The notes under the pieces are model-generated. The model was not told where the DNA came from. It searched no databases and saw only the letters and a list, made by a program, of their open reading frames with translations. From NCBI GenBank assembly GCA_027257055.1, contig JAPVLO010000138.1:4340001-4404000 (forward strand): a DNA stretch of 64,000 nucleotides. The letters run 5' to 3'. The DNA is from Cephalopachus bancanus (lineage: Eukaryota; Chordata; Mammalia; Primates; Tarsiidae). Shown here piece by piece: positions 35,460 to 47,534 of the stretch (position 1 is the stretch's first letter; the number at the start of each line of letters is the position of its first letter). The translations under genes were made by a program, and so were the position numbers.

Positions 35460-35515
35460 CATTAGTATATTTTTTATTTCATTTATTGTGCTTTTCAACC
35501 TGTGTCCTTAGGCCT

Positions 35516-36345
35516 TCCTCACCACCGTGGTAAATCTCTCTAAGCCACTCTTTCAGAGATGGAGGTGAGAGTTGGCCTGCTTTTCTTAGAATGATACCAC
35601 TGGTTTATGAGATGGATTTTACAGCAGTGGTAACCTCTAATCTTGAGCTGCTTTTTTTGGAGTGGAACCTTTACCTTACGAGTGAGCTCAGGTGAAAGCA
35701 ATAGGGACCCCAGTATTTTCAGTCCTCCATGCCTGGATTAGAGCCTGTGTTCTGTGAGTGGAGGCTGGATGGAGGAAAGGAAACCCAAACTCTTGGCTGC
35801 ACTCTCCTAGAATCAACCTCTCCAACACAGAACTGGAAGGTGGGTAAGTAACGCTGGCAACCTGCGCCTCCTGGGAAAAGACTATAGCCCTCCACCGAAA
35901 GCTGAGGGGAGAAGGATCCTAAAATTCTTGGCCACGGTCACTGGGAGTGGAGCGTCTGTCTTTCTGAGCTTGCAATACTGCAGACTCATTCTTACTCAAT
36001 GTAATCGTTATTTTTTTCTTGAGTAATGTCTTTGTGTCCTGCATGCACATTGGACAAATTTCTGAAACTTTAACTGATTGCTGTTTTATAATTTTCTCCA
36101 TATTTGTTGTTTTGCCGGAGAGTGGCACAGATCTCTTCCTACAGCCATTCTGGAAGTATCTAAAGATTTTTCACACAGTTTTAAATTTTCAATTCTAGTT
36201 ATTGGAAATTCTCTTTTCCAACTAGTCAGAGGATCAAAATCTCTGCCCAGCTGATAGCTCATTAAACCCAGAAATGTACTCAGTAAAGGGAACCATTCCT
36301 GTTGACAAGTACAGATGGAAAAACAGGCAAAGTCTGCTCAGTTCC
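35516..36345. other. Unassigned DNA, moderately GC-rich
   Basis: 35560-35900 could be the 5' UTR side of the L1M, but the similarity is too weak to claim. The minus-strand frame at 36128-35919 has no domain. Confidence 0.35.
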
Positions 36346-36705
36346 TGTTTGCTATGTACTGAAGAGTATTATCCCCAAATTCAAATATTGAAGCTCTATC
36401 TCTCAATGTGATGGTATTAAGAGATGGGGCTTTTGGAAGATAACTAGGTTTAGGTGAGATCATGAGAGTGGGTCCCTCATGACAGGATTAGTATCTTTAG
36501 AAACTCTAAAGAGCTCTTCCCCTCTCCCTGCCATGTGAGGACACAGCAAGGTGGCACCTGTTTGCAAGCCAGAAAGAAAGCCCTCACCACACCACGCTGT
36601 CACTCTGACTTGCAACCTCCAGAACTGTGAGAAGAAAAAAAAATTCTGTTGTTTGACCCACCCAGTCTATGGCATTTTGCTACACCAACCAAGGCTGAGG
36701 AGACA
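36346..36705 (+). mobile_element. MLT1-type MaLR LTR, sense
   Basis: 'attatccccaaattcaaata', 'gatggggcttttggaagata', 'tgccatgtgaggacacagca', 'caacctccagaactgtgaga' and 'ttctgttgtttgacccaccc' are in MLT1/MST order, with the polyadenylation-side block near 36640. Diverged. Confidence 0.85.
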
Positions 36706-39700
36706 CGGATACTTTCGCTTTTGGTCTTTGCATACAGTATTGATATTGGACACTACTCCCGCAAATTCTAATTGATACCTATTCATAGCTGCAGTTCTAT
36801 CCCTGGTGAGCCAGAGCCCTCCACCAATCCTGACCTTGGGCTTCAGTGCTACAGCTCATCATGTTTCACTCTCAAATGGCTAGCTCATCCTGCCTTCTTC
36901 GTGAAATTGATTCTAGAAAAGACTGCCAGTTGTAGTCATGTATTTCCTGGAACCAGACTTTCCACTTAAAATACTGAGTCATATTGGTGAGCTTTGGGTT
37001 AGCAATGCGGATTCCAACTCCCATGTTTTGGGGGTCTTTAATATATTTCCTTCCAGCCAACATCAGTTTGGTCAATGATATTCCATGAGAAAAGTTTTAG
37101 TTAGTTTTAATTTCAGTTATGATAATTAGAAGTTTTAGTCTAAAAAATGGTTGTGGTCTTAATTTTTTTCTTCTTAGGAAGCTTATTTACCCCAATTCAA
37201 GTATGTTCAATTTCTACCTACTGAGCAACTCTGCATTCCAAAGATCACTGGGAGAAATTCAAGGTCACGATTGTCTTATTACATGATTCTCCAGACACAA
37301 TTGCTTCCAATTTGCTTTATATTTACATATGTAAGAAGGACCATTCCAGTGACTCTTCCCTGAGCAAACAAGTTCTCTTCTAAGATGACTTGTTCTATCC
37401 ACCAATAGAGCCAAGAGTCATTTTTACAGAATTTTATGTGTTCTTTTTTTTAACTAGGAAATCACATTACACGTTTATAATCTTTAATTAAAAGATTAAC
37501 AAACCTAAAAGATGACAAATCATTAAATTCAAGCTAAAATATAATGCAGTCACATTTCTACTATACTTTATTTATTATCTCTATAAATTCTGCAAAATGA
37601 GCAGTGCATTTTGGTTCTTGTCCTCATGGGTACTTGTGAATTTCACAAAGACACTGGTGATATATTTTGCTGTACAAATTACAAAATACAGTTTACACAC
37701 AGAGCTTGAGTTTTTATACATTTCTCCCCAAAGGGTATTCATATTTGATAAATCACTGATTGAAATCTGAGGCAATTAAGTTGTAATGACCTTGGCATTC
37801 TCGTGGATGTGTTTTCCATTAAGACAATGTCAGTCCATTCTTACAACCTGTGCAGAAGAGAGACAAGTTAGGCTCACATCACATGTAATTTCTTATCCCT
37901 CAAATACATAGAATGTTTTAATTCACATTAATCAAGTCTACCTGACAGCTCTTGTTTTATTAGACCAAGTTCAATACCTGACTTAGAATTTCCACTTTTT
38001 AATTGAAGTTAAAGTCATGAATCTCCCAAAAGGCAAGACAAGTGTCTAACATCTCATTTTTTTTTTTTAATCTCTTATTTTCTCTTTTTGGAATCATGAA
38101 TAGAAAACTCTACTGCATTCTATATTGTTATAATACAATGCTTAAAAATCTTTTGATTATAAAATATTCCAACAATATCCATGTTTATAGAGCAAAGTGA
38201 GGCCATTTCTTTGATCTTTTATTCTCACTCTTTCTTTGCTCCCTAGAGGTAACCTTTCTCACTAGCTATTGTGTTTCCAAGCCCTTTCTATTCATTTCTG
38301 TACACAATTTACAAGATAATGAATGGAACTTTTCCTATTGTTTCTTTCAAAAGTGATCCCTAAAATAAATACAGCACATAATATTTAATCCTGACAGTCT
38401 AGGCTTCCTGGAAATTCTGCAACCCATTTAATACCCTTTAATAAATTATTTTTCTGCTTAAACATCCAGAACATAACCTGTTGCTGGCAGTGAGAGCCCT
38501 GACTGTGGCTTTTCTTGACTCTTTTCCTCAGACAATGCTCACGCATAATAAACATCCTAAGTTTTAGCTTATCATTAAATCAATTTTCCAAACGATAACT
38601 CAGCGGAGGACAGAACTTTAATGCTGCCATACTTCCAGGATAGCATTTTGCAGATGCTATTAGAAAAATTCAGGGTTACAGGTCATTCTGTTCCTTTGTA
38701 AGCACCTTGTTCTTTCTGCTTTGATTCTTACAGGATTTTTTCCTTGGTTCTTAGAGTTCAGAGGTTTCACCAGGTTATACCTAGTTTTGTGTGCCCATTC
38801 TCATCAGGTTAGCCTTGAACTCAGTGAGCTTTTTCAGGGGAAGACTTTCTTTAGTCCTTATTCTGGTGGGACACAACTTCTTCTAATTGCTTAATTCTTG
38901 TCTTTTTATTATCAGTTTATATTTCACTTTATGTAACTTCTGCTTTTTGTATAATTTCACTTGACTATGTCCTCCAAATCTCTTATCTTCATAATTTTTT
39001 TGCATTTGCTCTATGTTCTGAGACATTCCTTGCATTTCTTCCAACCACTAATTTGGATTGAGATTCTTCAATACTGCTACTAATTTCTAATTTTATTATT
39101 GTGTTTGTTGGGAAAGCTTTTTGTGTGTTTTTTTTTTTTTTAAGATCCAGACATCTGTGCCTCAATTTCCATAAAAACGTATATTCTTCTTATTCAGATT
39201 GTTATCTGTCTCCTTCTACATCTCTAGCTGGTTGAACAGATGTTGTGTTTATTCTAACTGAGATTTTTTTCTTTAGATACTGGACCCTTCAGATGAGAAG
39301 TTGATTTGCCTCATCATCTCACTAAAGTAGCCCAAGTGTCTGCCATGCTACAAGTGATGATGCAAAGACATTGTTCTGAAAACATTTTCTTTTTTTTTCA
39401 CTTCCAATATTTGTAGATAGATGCAATTGCTTTTACCAATACTTTGCTGTAATTAGCACCAGACATCACACTGTCTAAAAGTAACATGTCCAGTCTACAA
39501 GATGATTCTATGACAGGATTTAAAATTAAAAAGTAAACACAGCATCTGAGCAAGATGGTATATTCAGTCTTGTGGTTGACAGTTTTTCTAATGATAATAA
39601 AAATAAATCTTTTGCTCCAAATGCAAAAATAAATGTCAAATTCTGAAGTTCAGCTTTTTCTACCTTATAAATATTTGTGTATTCCACATCACTATTCTTT

Positions 39701-39775
39701 CTTTCTATCTTTTATATTTTATCAGTATTATAAGAGATGTTTCAGGTAGTGAAACTCAGCCATGCCCAACAGAAA
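36706..39775. other. Long unassigned stretch without genes
   Basis: No convincing repeat across 3 kb. A T-rich portion (38700-39260) might be a very decayed LINE, and 37830-37920 is weakly MIR-like. Poly-T runs lie at 38058-38069 and 39128-39142. Parts may be single-copy sequence. No open frame above 75 codons. Confidence 0.35.
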
Positions 39776-39777
39776 TT

Positions 39778-39930
39778 CCATAAGGTTAGTTCCATTTATT
39801 CTGCTGGCAAAACAGAGGTACAGAAAATTTCAGTTCTTCTTGAGAAAATTTAACTGTCATGTGACAGAAAGTAAGACAGAGATTTGACTCAGTTTTGTAA
39901 ACCATAAAACCATCATCAAGCTCTTGAATC
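39778..39930 (-). repeat. MIR SINE fragment, antisense
   Basis: 'ggcaaaacagaggtacagaa', 'aatttaactgtcatgtgaca' and 'gacagagatttgactcagtt' follow the antisense MIR core. Confidence 0.6.
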
Positions 39931-40078
39931 TATCTTGAAAACATCTGTATATTAAAGTGAGTACAATGATTACTTTGACAAAACAAATTTAGAATAAAAT
40001 ATGATTATCTCTTTTTGATTTGGATACTGCTTCTCATTTGTTTTATTACCTGGAAATCATCATTCAAATTTAAAATTC

Positions 40079-40274
40079 AGCAGGCAAGACCTCATCTCTA
40101 CAATAAATCAAAAAATTAGCCGGGCGTGGTAGAACGCACCTGTAGTTCCAACTACTTGGAAGGCTGAGGCAGAAGGATTGCCGGAGCCCAGCAGGTCGAG
40201 GCTGCAGTGGCGGGGAACGGCCACTTCACTCCAGTCTGGGTGACAGAGACTCCAACTCAAAAAAAAAAAAAATT
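40079..40274 (+). mobile_element. 5'-truncated Alu
   Basis: Begins inside the left arm at 'caagacctcatctctacaat', keeps the lemur-type linker and the whole right arm, and ends with a 15-base A-run. The short repeat 'aaaattc' on both sides (40072-40078, 40269-40275) may be its target site. Confidence 0.93.
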
Positions 40275-40860
40275 CTTTGAATTTAACAGTATGTTAGGGA
40301 CAATTAATAATAATTGATAATAGTTCTAAATACAAACAATAATTAATAGCTATAATATAAAACCATATTTTAAATATTGTTAAATTATTAGGGAAATTAT
40401 ATATATTTTAAATAAATTATGTGAGGCTATTTGTTTTTCTATATGTAAAAAGTGAAACTAGATCTCTTCTTTACACTAATAAAATTACAAAAAAAAATCC
40501 GAATTGACTAAAACATTTAATATAAAAAACAGAATATCAGAATAAAATATTTAATATATTTGTGGATTTTTCTAATGCCACTAAATTAATCTATTCCATT
40601 AGTCTAGCAAGTCCATAGCTCATCTCTGTGGTGTTTGAACTCATTCTGGTTAAATTTAGTAAAATCATTAACATTTTGCATTTTAAAGAATTTATTTTAA
40701 AGAGACTCATCAAGTCAAAGATGGAGCTAAGTGCTGAGCAAGATGCAGCCTACTTTGAAATGATCTGTTTTATCAAAAGAATGAATTATCAGGTGTGTAC
40801 AAGGAAAACACATCGAAAAAGACAGAGCTGAAATTAATGTTTTCATTCTTGCCTTGTTCA
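40275..40860. other. Very AT-rich DNA
   Basis: Over three quarters A and T by eye. No repeat family recognised. Confidence 0.4.
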
Positions 40861-41720
40861 GAATGACATGGCAGAGATGACTCCCAGTAACTGTTGACCA
40901 GTATGTTGAAAGGACATTCTTTCAAGTTACTTTGTGAATATCTGCTTCATGATAATGTAAGATGTTAAAGTGATACCATCTCAACTGGTGAATGGTGAAG
41001 GAAATTGAGCCTTAACAATTGTATAGAGCACCCTTGACATTACGAACTCCCGTCTTAGAAAAAGACTCCATTCTGCATCTTAAAAGGCATCGTGTCAACA
41101 GGGACCAGATGTTGTCTCATCAATAAAGACTACATCAGTCCAGATAAGGACATACTCAAGCATACACCCTTTTCCTATCAGTCCTCACCAGAGCACTTGG
41201 TTGCCGTAAGAAGACGGGACTTCATCAGCTCAATATGGACATCTCAACAAGCACCATCTTGCTGTCCCTCGTGATAAGCACCTGGTATTGGCCACTGGGG
41301 GTTCTGCTCCATCTTCTACTAGAGGCTCTGCCCAGATCAAAAGACTTTTCCCTGCAAGAGGCTTGGTGTACTGTCTCTGCTGTCCCAGGAAAATTCCTTC
41401 TGTTCACCTCACTTTCCTCACTTGTTCCCTTTCTCCTCTCTCTCTTCTCTTATTGTTAAATGTTACTTTGTTTGTTGCGGAATAGTGAATCCAAAACATT
41501 TATATATCGATTAAATATACTATTATACATGGTTTGCAATATTGACTTACTTGTGGAGTGACTTGTGCCTGTGTGTCCGCCGCTCTGACTACTGAGTGAA
41601 CGGGTCATCCTATGGGGAATTTTCTCCTTGGGAACTCTATGTAGCTTGTGGCTTTTGTGATGAAGATAGCATCAGTAAAAGTTCGACACTGTAGAAAGAC
41701 ACAAATACATGTGAACCTGG
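40861..41720 (+). other. Unassigned block, candidate old LTR or other repeat
   Basis: A sharply bounded block of mixed composition in AT-rich surroundings, with CpGs, a pyrimidine-rich segment (41390-41455) followed by 'cttattgttaaatgttactt', and an ordered look typical of a retrovirus-like LTR or a non-autonomous element. I do not recognise the family. Overlapping open frames on both strands (about 60-75 codons) are most likely chance. I see no target-site duplication. Confidence 0.4.
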
Positions 41721-43390
41721 CTATCTCTTACCTTATGCCCCTCCTGGCAACTATCCAGAAACAAAATGTTCAGACTATATGCTGGAAGTAAGGCCAGTGT
41801 GTCTGTGGGACTCCATGTGGTGTGATTTCTTGGGTTCTACACACCCCTTTCTTCATGCTCACTTTCCATTGACATGTTTATCAGTTGAAAGGACATTGTC
41901 TAGGTATGGGAAGCGAGAGACGTTTCAAAGAGGTGAAAGGCTGAACGATGTGTTAAAACAGATTCTGAAACCATACTTTGCTTACTTCACATTTTATTTA
42001 TGGGCAGGCAGAAAATAAAAACAGAATTATTATGCCAAAAAGAAAATAAATCCACAATATTGATTATCAAGGCACTCCACAGGGAATTCTGGGAAGTGGA
42101 TACCTTGAGACAGCTCCCTTTCAATTTATTCCTATGTATAATGAATTTTCCTCTCCATACAGCAGGAAGCAAGTGAGACTAGACCTTTTCTCCCCTGTGA
42201 CTGGATGAGCCTCAAATGAACCTCAGGGCCGGCTCAGGCATCTCTGCAAAGACCTTGGGACTATTGGACGCAGGGACAACATCTGTCCCTTGTTAAGTGA
42301 GCTGTGTTTTTTGGCCCCGAGTGACTAAACAGGAGCTGAAGGGGTGAGATAAATCCTCTGTCACCCTGAAGCTGGACAGGAAACTTACTTAGTGGTGCAG
42401 CAAGCTTTATGTTTCTATATCATACATACAGTCACATCTAATTACACATACAGAAAGTGTGGGGGGGAACATTTTGAGGTCTATGTTTTTACAATAATTA
42501 ATAAGTTACTTGAGTTCTGTATACCCTGATGAATAAAGGAGCTTTTTAATGTCTCTGATTGCTGAAGGCATATTTTTAAGAGAAGTAGAAAGTATCAAAG
42601 TCCAGAATTTGCAAACCTCCATTTAGAAACTTCACTCACAAACTTTGAGGAAACAAAACCAGGTACTTTACTTAGTTTGACATAAATAATGTAATTTTCA
42701 TTAGAGTAGATGTGAGAAAACTCTTGGCATTTCCACCTCAGGTAGTAGAGCATATTTGGTTCTTTAATGTGCAAGAATTATTTAATTTTGAGCTTTTTAA
42801 TTTTTTGTTTTCCTTTAGTTAGGGATCCTGAAGACAAATGGAGATGGAACAGCTGCTTCAGCCTTGTTGCAGAAGGTAATATTAAGTGCCTACCAGGAAT
42901 TTGGTCCTCTATGATTACGCTGGCAAATATATATTTCTCCAAGGAACCAGTCTATTGAGACCATATTTCACAAACATATGGATTTTAATAATTTCAGGTT
43001 TAAGCTGAATTAACCAACTCAGTGAAGACAGGTCTAGCATTAACTACAATTGTCTAGAGTTCTCATTTGCCAGGTGGTTTAGACCAGATCTCCAAGAGAG
43101 GAAGAAATTCATATATTAAAAAAAAACAACTTCCATTTGATTGTGTGTCCCCTTGTCACACCTGAGAATATGAATGTATTATATTTTTAATGTATTGTGC
43201 TACAAATCTCAAAGCTCTGAGCTTTCACACGCATGAGTAACAAAAAATCCAATCTTTTTCTGGTATCTCTCTAATCAATTACTTGGGTATCTGGGGAGAA
43301 GTGTATATGTAACTAAGTAAGAGTTGTTTGGTTAGCAACTCTTTGATATTTTGTGATGATTTTGTGAAAGCATTCCAGATCCTCTGCCCT
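41721..43390. other. Unassigned DNA
   Basis: No repeat or exon recognised. Near 42200-42330 there is a mildly GC-richer stretch, and a run of seven G's at 42460. Frames are short and without domains. Confidence 0.35.
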
Positions 43391-43394
43391 GGTG

Positions 43395-43500
43395 TTTTTT
43401 TACTGATTTATTTAAGAAATATTGATTGAGCATCTACTAAAAGCAGGACGTGATTCTAAATACCAGATAAATGAATAAACAATATGATGAATGATTCTGG
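43395..43500 (-). repeat. L2 LINE 3'-end fragment
   Basis: 'aagaaatattgattgagcat' followed by 'ctactaaaagcaggacg' and 'atgaataaacaatatgatga' is the antisense L2 terminus. Confidence 0.65.
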
Positions 43501-43598
43501 CTGCCTGGAGGCAGTTTTTTAGTATTAAGGTCTTCACTGTTTTTCTGGGTCAGGAATGCTATTGGTCTTTTGCCTTTTCTGAAGCCCAGTGTTTTGGA

Positions 43599-44119
43599 AC
43601 CTGTAATAGTAAGGGTTCTCCAGAGAAGCAGAAATATATAGAGAGATACAGACATATAGAAAGAGATTTCTTATGAAGTAGTTCACACTACATGGAGACT
43701 GAAACGTCCCACCATCTGCTTTCTGCAAACTATAGGCCAAAGAAAGCTAGCAGTGTAGTTCTAGAACAAGCCCAAAGGCCTGAAAACAAAGAGAACCTGT
43801 GGTGTAAGTGCCCATCCATGCACAAAACCCCAGAAACCAGGGATGCTGGTGTCCAAAGCCAGGAGAAGATGGAGGTATCAGTTCATAAAGAGAAAGAACA
43901 CATCTACTCTTCCTCCATTTTTTTGTTCCAGTTGGGTGTTCAGAAGATTGGATGACAGCAGCCCACATTGGCGAGGTCAATCTTCCTTACTCATTCTGCT
44001 GATCCAAATTCTAATCTCTTCTGAAAACACCTTCACAAATGAACTCAGAAATTATACTTAATCAGCTACTTGGGGACTCCTTAGCCCAATCAAACTGACA
44101 CATAAAATTAACCATCACA
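43599..44119 (-). mobile_element. Ancient LTR-like interspersed repeat
   Basis: It starts 'gtaatagtaagggttctcca' and ends 'acataaaattaaccatcaca', the two ends of a common mammalian repeat I know from its antisense form. Internal blocks such as 'attggatgacagcagcccac' and 'ctgaaaacaccttcacaaat' fit. I cannot name its family with certainty (it may be ERVL or MaLR). About 520 bp, diverged. Confidence 0.7.
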
Positions 44120-44301
44120 GGCCCCAGCATCCATGCTGCACATCTACTATCTCTTTGTGGTTGTAGATCTTTCTGGACTGCCCACCTAGGTGTTCTTCTT
44201 CTACTCAGGTAAACAGAGACATTTCTGATGCCCCTGGGACAAGCTCCTCAAAGGTATTTATTACAGCAGAGCTCCTGTACCCTTTATAATATTCCTTTGT
44301 T

Positions 44302-44475
44302 TAGCCAGTGATTCCTAACCTTGGCTGTGGATCGGAATCACTTAGTGACATATTTAAGAGATATAGCTTCTCTGGTTCCACTTCCAGTTCTACTCAATTA
44401 GAGTAATTGGTGGTGGAACCCAAGAATCTCTCTTCTCAAAAACTTTTTCAGATGATTCTAACAGAGAGTGAGGCA
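44302..44475 (+). mobile_element. MER5-like hAT DNA transposon relic
   Basis: 'gccagtgattcctaaccttg', 'gatcggaatcacttagtgac', 'gaacccaagaatctctc' and 'cagatgattctaacagagag' follow the pattern of palindromic hAT-Charlie non-autonomous elements. Decayed. Confidence 0.6.
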
Positions 44476-45050
44476 AAGCCTCATATTTCACTTGGCCCCA
44501 TTAATTCCTTCAAATGTGAACCCTGCTTCTCAGTTTCACTTCCCGTAGCAAGCGAATTCTTGTGTTTATTTTATCTTGTTTGTATTTTTGAAGACCTCGG
44601 TTTCCTTTGTCACCTGTCTGACCCCCTGTGTGGATTTATAGCCCATCAAGAGAGTTCAAATATGTCCAAACCCTAATTGTAGATAAGTGCAAGTTTATTC
44701 TCACAGGGATCCATAAAATTGAAAGTAGTCATTTTCCTTTTTATGTCCTTGGGCTGAGAACAACATTCCACAATAGCGAGATGTTTTTTTCAATGTTTAC
44801 TAAAACTGCAAAGCCTAATGTGTAGAGAAAACAGAAAGATACTCCAGAGGGTGATGGTGTCTGAAACCCAAAAAATCAAATGAATGTCGTCTTTAACTCA
44901 GCCAGATTACAATTACTCATAAAATTTCTGTGGGAAAGAACATTATTAGAGATAAGGATGAATATTAGCACATTAATCTGAGGAAAATATCTTCAGATTT
45001 GGCTAACCCCTGCCTCTGGAAATATGCAGTTGTCTAGATAGAAGAGGAAA
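44476..45050. other. Unassigned DNA
   Basis: Nothing recognised. The frame 44407-44676 overlaps the transposon relic and is not a gene. Confidence 0.35.
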
Positions 45051-45054
45051 GTAT

Positions 45055-45275
45055 GATGGTGGCAAAGAGCGGTTGCTGACACAGAGCCATTTGGATTCAA
45101 GTCCTGGCAATGCCGCCTGAATCTCGAAGGCCTGGTTTCCCCCGCACTGGAGCAGAATGCTAGCAGTATCCATGTGATGGGGTTGTCCTGAATATTAATT
45201 AGGACAATGTACATCAAGCACTTAATACAGCACTTCACATCTTGCAAAGATTCAAGACACCATTAGCTATTATTA
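45055..45275 (+). repeat. MIR SINE
   Basis: 'gtggcaaagagcggttgctg', 'cagagccatttggattcaag', 'tcctggcaatgccgcctgaa', then 'ggttgtcctgaatattaatt' and 'aagcacttaatacagcactt' track the MIR from its tRNA-related head through the core to the 3' end. One of the best preserved MIRs in the window. Confidence 0.85.
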
Positions 45276-45279
45276 ACAT

Positions 45280-47175
45280 AATTGTTATTGACCCTATTAT
45301 CATTACTGTGAGTAAATACAATATTTAGAGTTGGGAGTTTTAGGTAGGACTTTATCTTGGGTAAGTTCTATCACCAAAGTGATGGCATGTCTCCATAGTA
45401 TTTTCTTTCAAGGGCCAATATGCAAGAGTTATCAGAAAACTTTTTCTCTTCTTTTTTTTTGGTTAGGGGTGAGAGGGAAAGAGTTTTCTCACAGTCTCTC
45501 AGATGATCATGAAGAGGCCTCCTCCTCTAAAGTAAAAAATTAGCACCCTCTTATGATTTAAATATAAATCACGCTTATAGTCACAAAATGTCTACAACAG
45601 CTTAAGAATTCATTTGACAAGTTATTCTTGGCTCGATTGGAGGATCTCAAAAGTTTACTAAATATGTGTGGAATTTACATTCCAACAAACTTCCTGTAGG
45701 CAAAAAAAGGTTCTTGAAAAATTATGTTACCAAAAGCTACTTTCTAAATAAATTGTATATACGTCAAATAAAGGGGCAATTTTAAATTAAATAAAAAGTA
45801 AACCACTGTTGTGAACATGGATAGCTATGACTACAACACGCTTGATAATTTTTAAAATTAAAAATCAATTGAGAATAATTTTAATGGAAATTAAAAACGA
45901 AAATAATACCATTAATTTAATGATCTGACTTCACTGGCAAGGATTATAAGGAAATTAGTTCAAGTGACTCTTACTTATATCTAATTCTAAAATATTTTTG
46001 GTTAATATCTAATTAAAACATTGTTCAGTATCTAATTAAAAGTAGACTTTATAGAACACAGGCATTGGGGTGAGGGAACATGCAATGAAAATAATGAAAT
46101 CTATATCACTCCCTTCTTTCTTTTTACCGTGAATCAATTTTTTATAAGGATAGGAGTTGTGATAAACTTATGAGAATATTTACTGTAGTAAGTATTTGTT
46201 CATTTCAGAAGGTAGCAAAAATTTGCTATGAAAACGAAAGAAACAATATCAATGTTGTAATACGATTAAAACTTACATTTAGCTTTTTAGATAAAACTAC
46301 TTGGAAATTTCATACCATAAAGCAAAGAGTTGGTTTTCAAAAGACATTTTTCTTATAAAATATGTATAAATAATCTCTAAATGATTAAAATTAAAAAGCC
46401 TTAGGTTCTCACCCAGTGGTAGTTCCCGAATTTCTATTATAGGAAAATCCTAGGACTTAGTTATCTGGAAGAAAAGACAATATATCTTCACAGGGTGACC
46501 ATGTAGCAACTCCACCGATGTGGCATACAACTGTTCTATTTGCGATGCCAGGTGTAAACAGATGCCAGGGGCAAATTAAGCAAGAGCAAGGAGGAAATGT
46601 GTCCCTTTGTGCCACCATCACATGGCTCCTTCCTCTCATTAACTATCACAACAATAAAATAGACTTCAGATATTTCAACTCTAAGAGGAGGAAAAGGGTT
46701 AAGAGACCATAGGTCTTTCATATCTCAAGTCATACGCCCTGTCCTTGTTAATAATCAAAACTTAAGCTGTCATATGCATTTGAATGCAAGTCAAATGATA
46801 ATAAAACTTAAGACATCTTATAATTGATTTCTAACAATCAGAGATTTTCTTATATTGTAATTTTGAACCTATACTAGAACTGTTATACATTTCATGTATA
46901 CATTTCAATATGGCAAACAATAATTCAACTGTAAAAACATTTAAAATAAACATTAAACAAAGATTTTTAGCTAATGAACATCATGCAGATTCAACCTCAG
47001 GTGAATGGCAATAATGAAAATGGTCATATATTATGAGAATTACCATTCTATTGAATGACAAGATCTGTTATTTCCTTCTGGCATGGAGAAACCATTCTTC
47101 TCTAAAGAATAGAAAAGTTCTATCTAATTCTCTTCTGTTTCATCTGCAGTTTGGAGAATAAAATTTTACCTAATT
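45280..47175. other. Unassigned AT-rich DNA
   Basis: No repeat or exon recognised over 1.9 kb. Short tandem near-copies 'tatctaattaaaa' around 46006-46040 ('atctaattaaaacattgttcag' then 'atctaattaaaagtag') are a small local duplication. Confidence 0.4.
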
Positions 47176-47189
47176 AAAAACCCCTGTTT

Positions 47190-47523
47190 TGATGGGGGGA
47201 TGGTTTGTTTTTCTTTTGAGTCAGAGTCTCACTCTATCACTGAGGCTGGAGTGCAGTGGCATGATCACAGATCACCACAGCCTCTACCTTCTGGGCTCAG
47301 GCGATCCTTCAGACTTAACTTCCTGTGTAGCTGGGACTACAGGCACGTGCCACCACACCCGACTAATTTTTTTTTTAAATTTTTGTTGTTATTGTTGTTG
47401 TTGTTATTGTTGTTGTTATAGTTGTTGAGACAAGGCTGATCTCAAACTCCTGGGCTTAAGCAATGCTCCCACCTCAGCCTCCCAAAGTGCTGGGATTACA
47501 GGTGTGATCTACCGTGCCTTACC
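47190..47523 (-). mobile_element. Old Alu with internal (TTG)n expansion
   Basis: Antisense Alu from 'ttttgagtcagagtctcac' to 'ggtgtgatctaccgtgcctt'. It has the older AluJ-like right arm without the lemur linker. A (TTG)n repeat at 47383-47427 has grown from the middle A-rich linker. The 11-bp repeat 'aaaacccctgt' (47177-47187 and 47524-47534) marks its insertion. Confidence 0.92.
47383..47427 (+). repeat. (TTG)n microsatellite inside an Alu
   Basis: Roughly 15 TTG/TTA units. Confidence 0.9.
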
Positions 47524-47534
47524 AAAACCCCTGT

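Larger units (their letters stand above)
32718..35515 (-). mobile_element. Long old L1M, antisense
   Basis: From 'ttatcgagatgtaattcaca' the sequence follows antisense L1M: 3' UTR (32730-33060), ORF2 C terminus ('aactgccagactcttccaaa' near 33299, 'ggccatttgtatatcttctt' near 33487), the RT region ('gaaaaggcgattctttctcc' near 33921, 'acatccttgtcttgtttatg' near 34646) and further upstream parts (34960-35110). It resumes after a TG repeat and an Alu with 'tatttcatttattgtgcttt' (35475). Every frame is broken. Subfamily not assigned. Confidence 0.85.

Noticed and set aside
41235..41459. Overlapping frames on both strands as a short secreted protein gene
   Set aside because: The hydrophobic translation comes from a pyrimidine-rich stretch, and no start context or orthologue is known to me. 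Kept only as an unassigned block.
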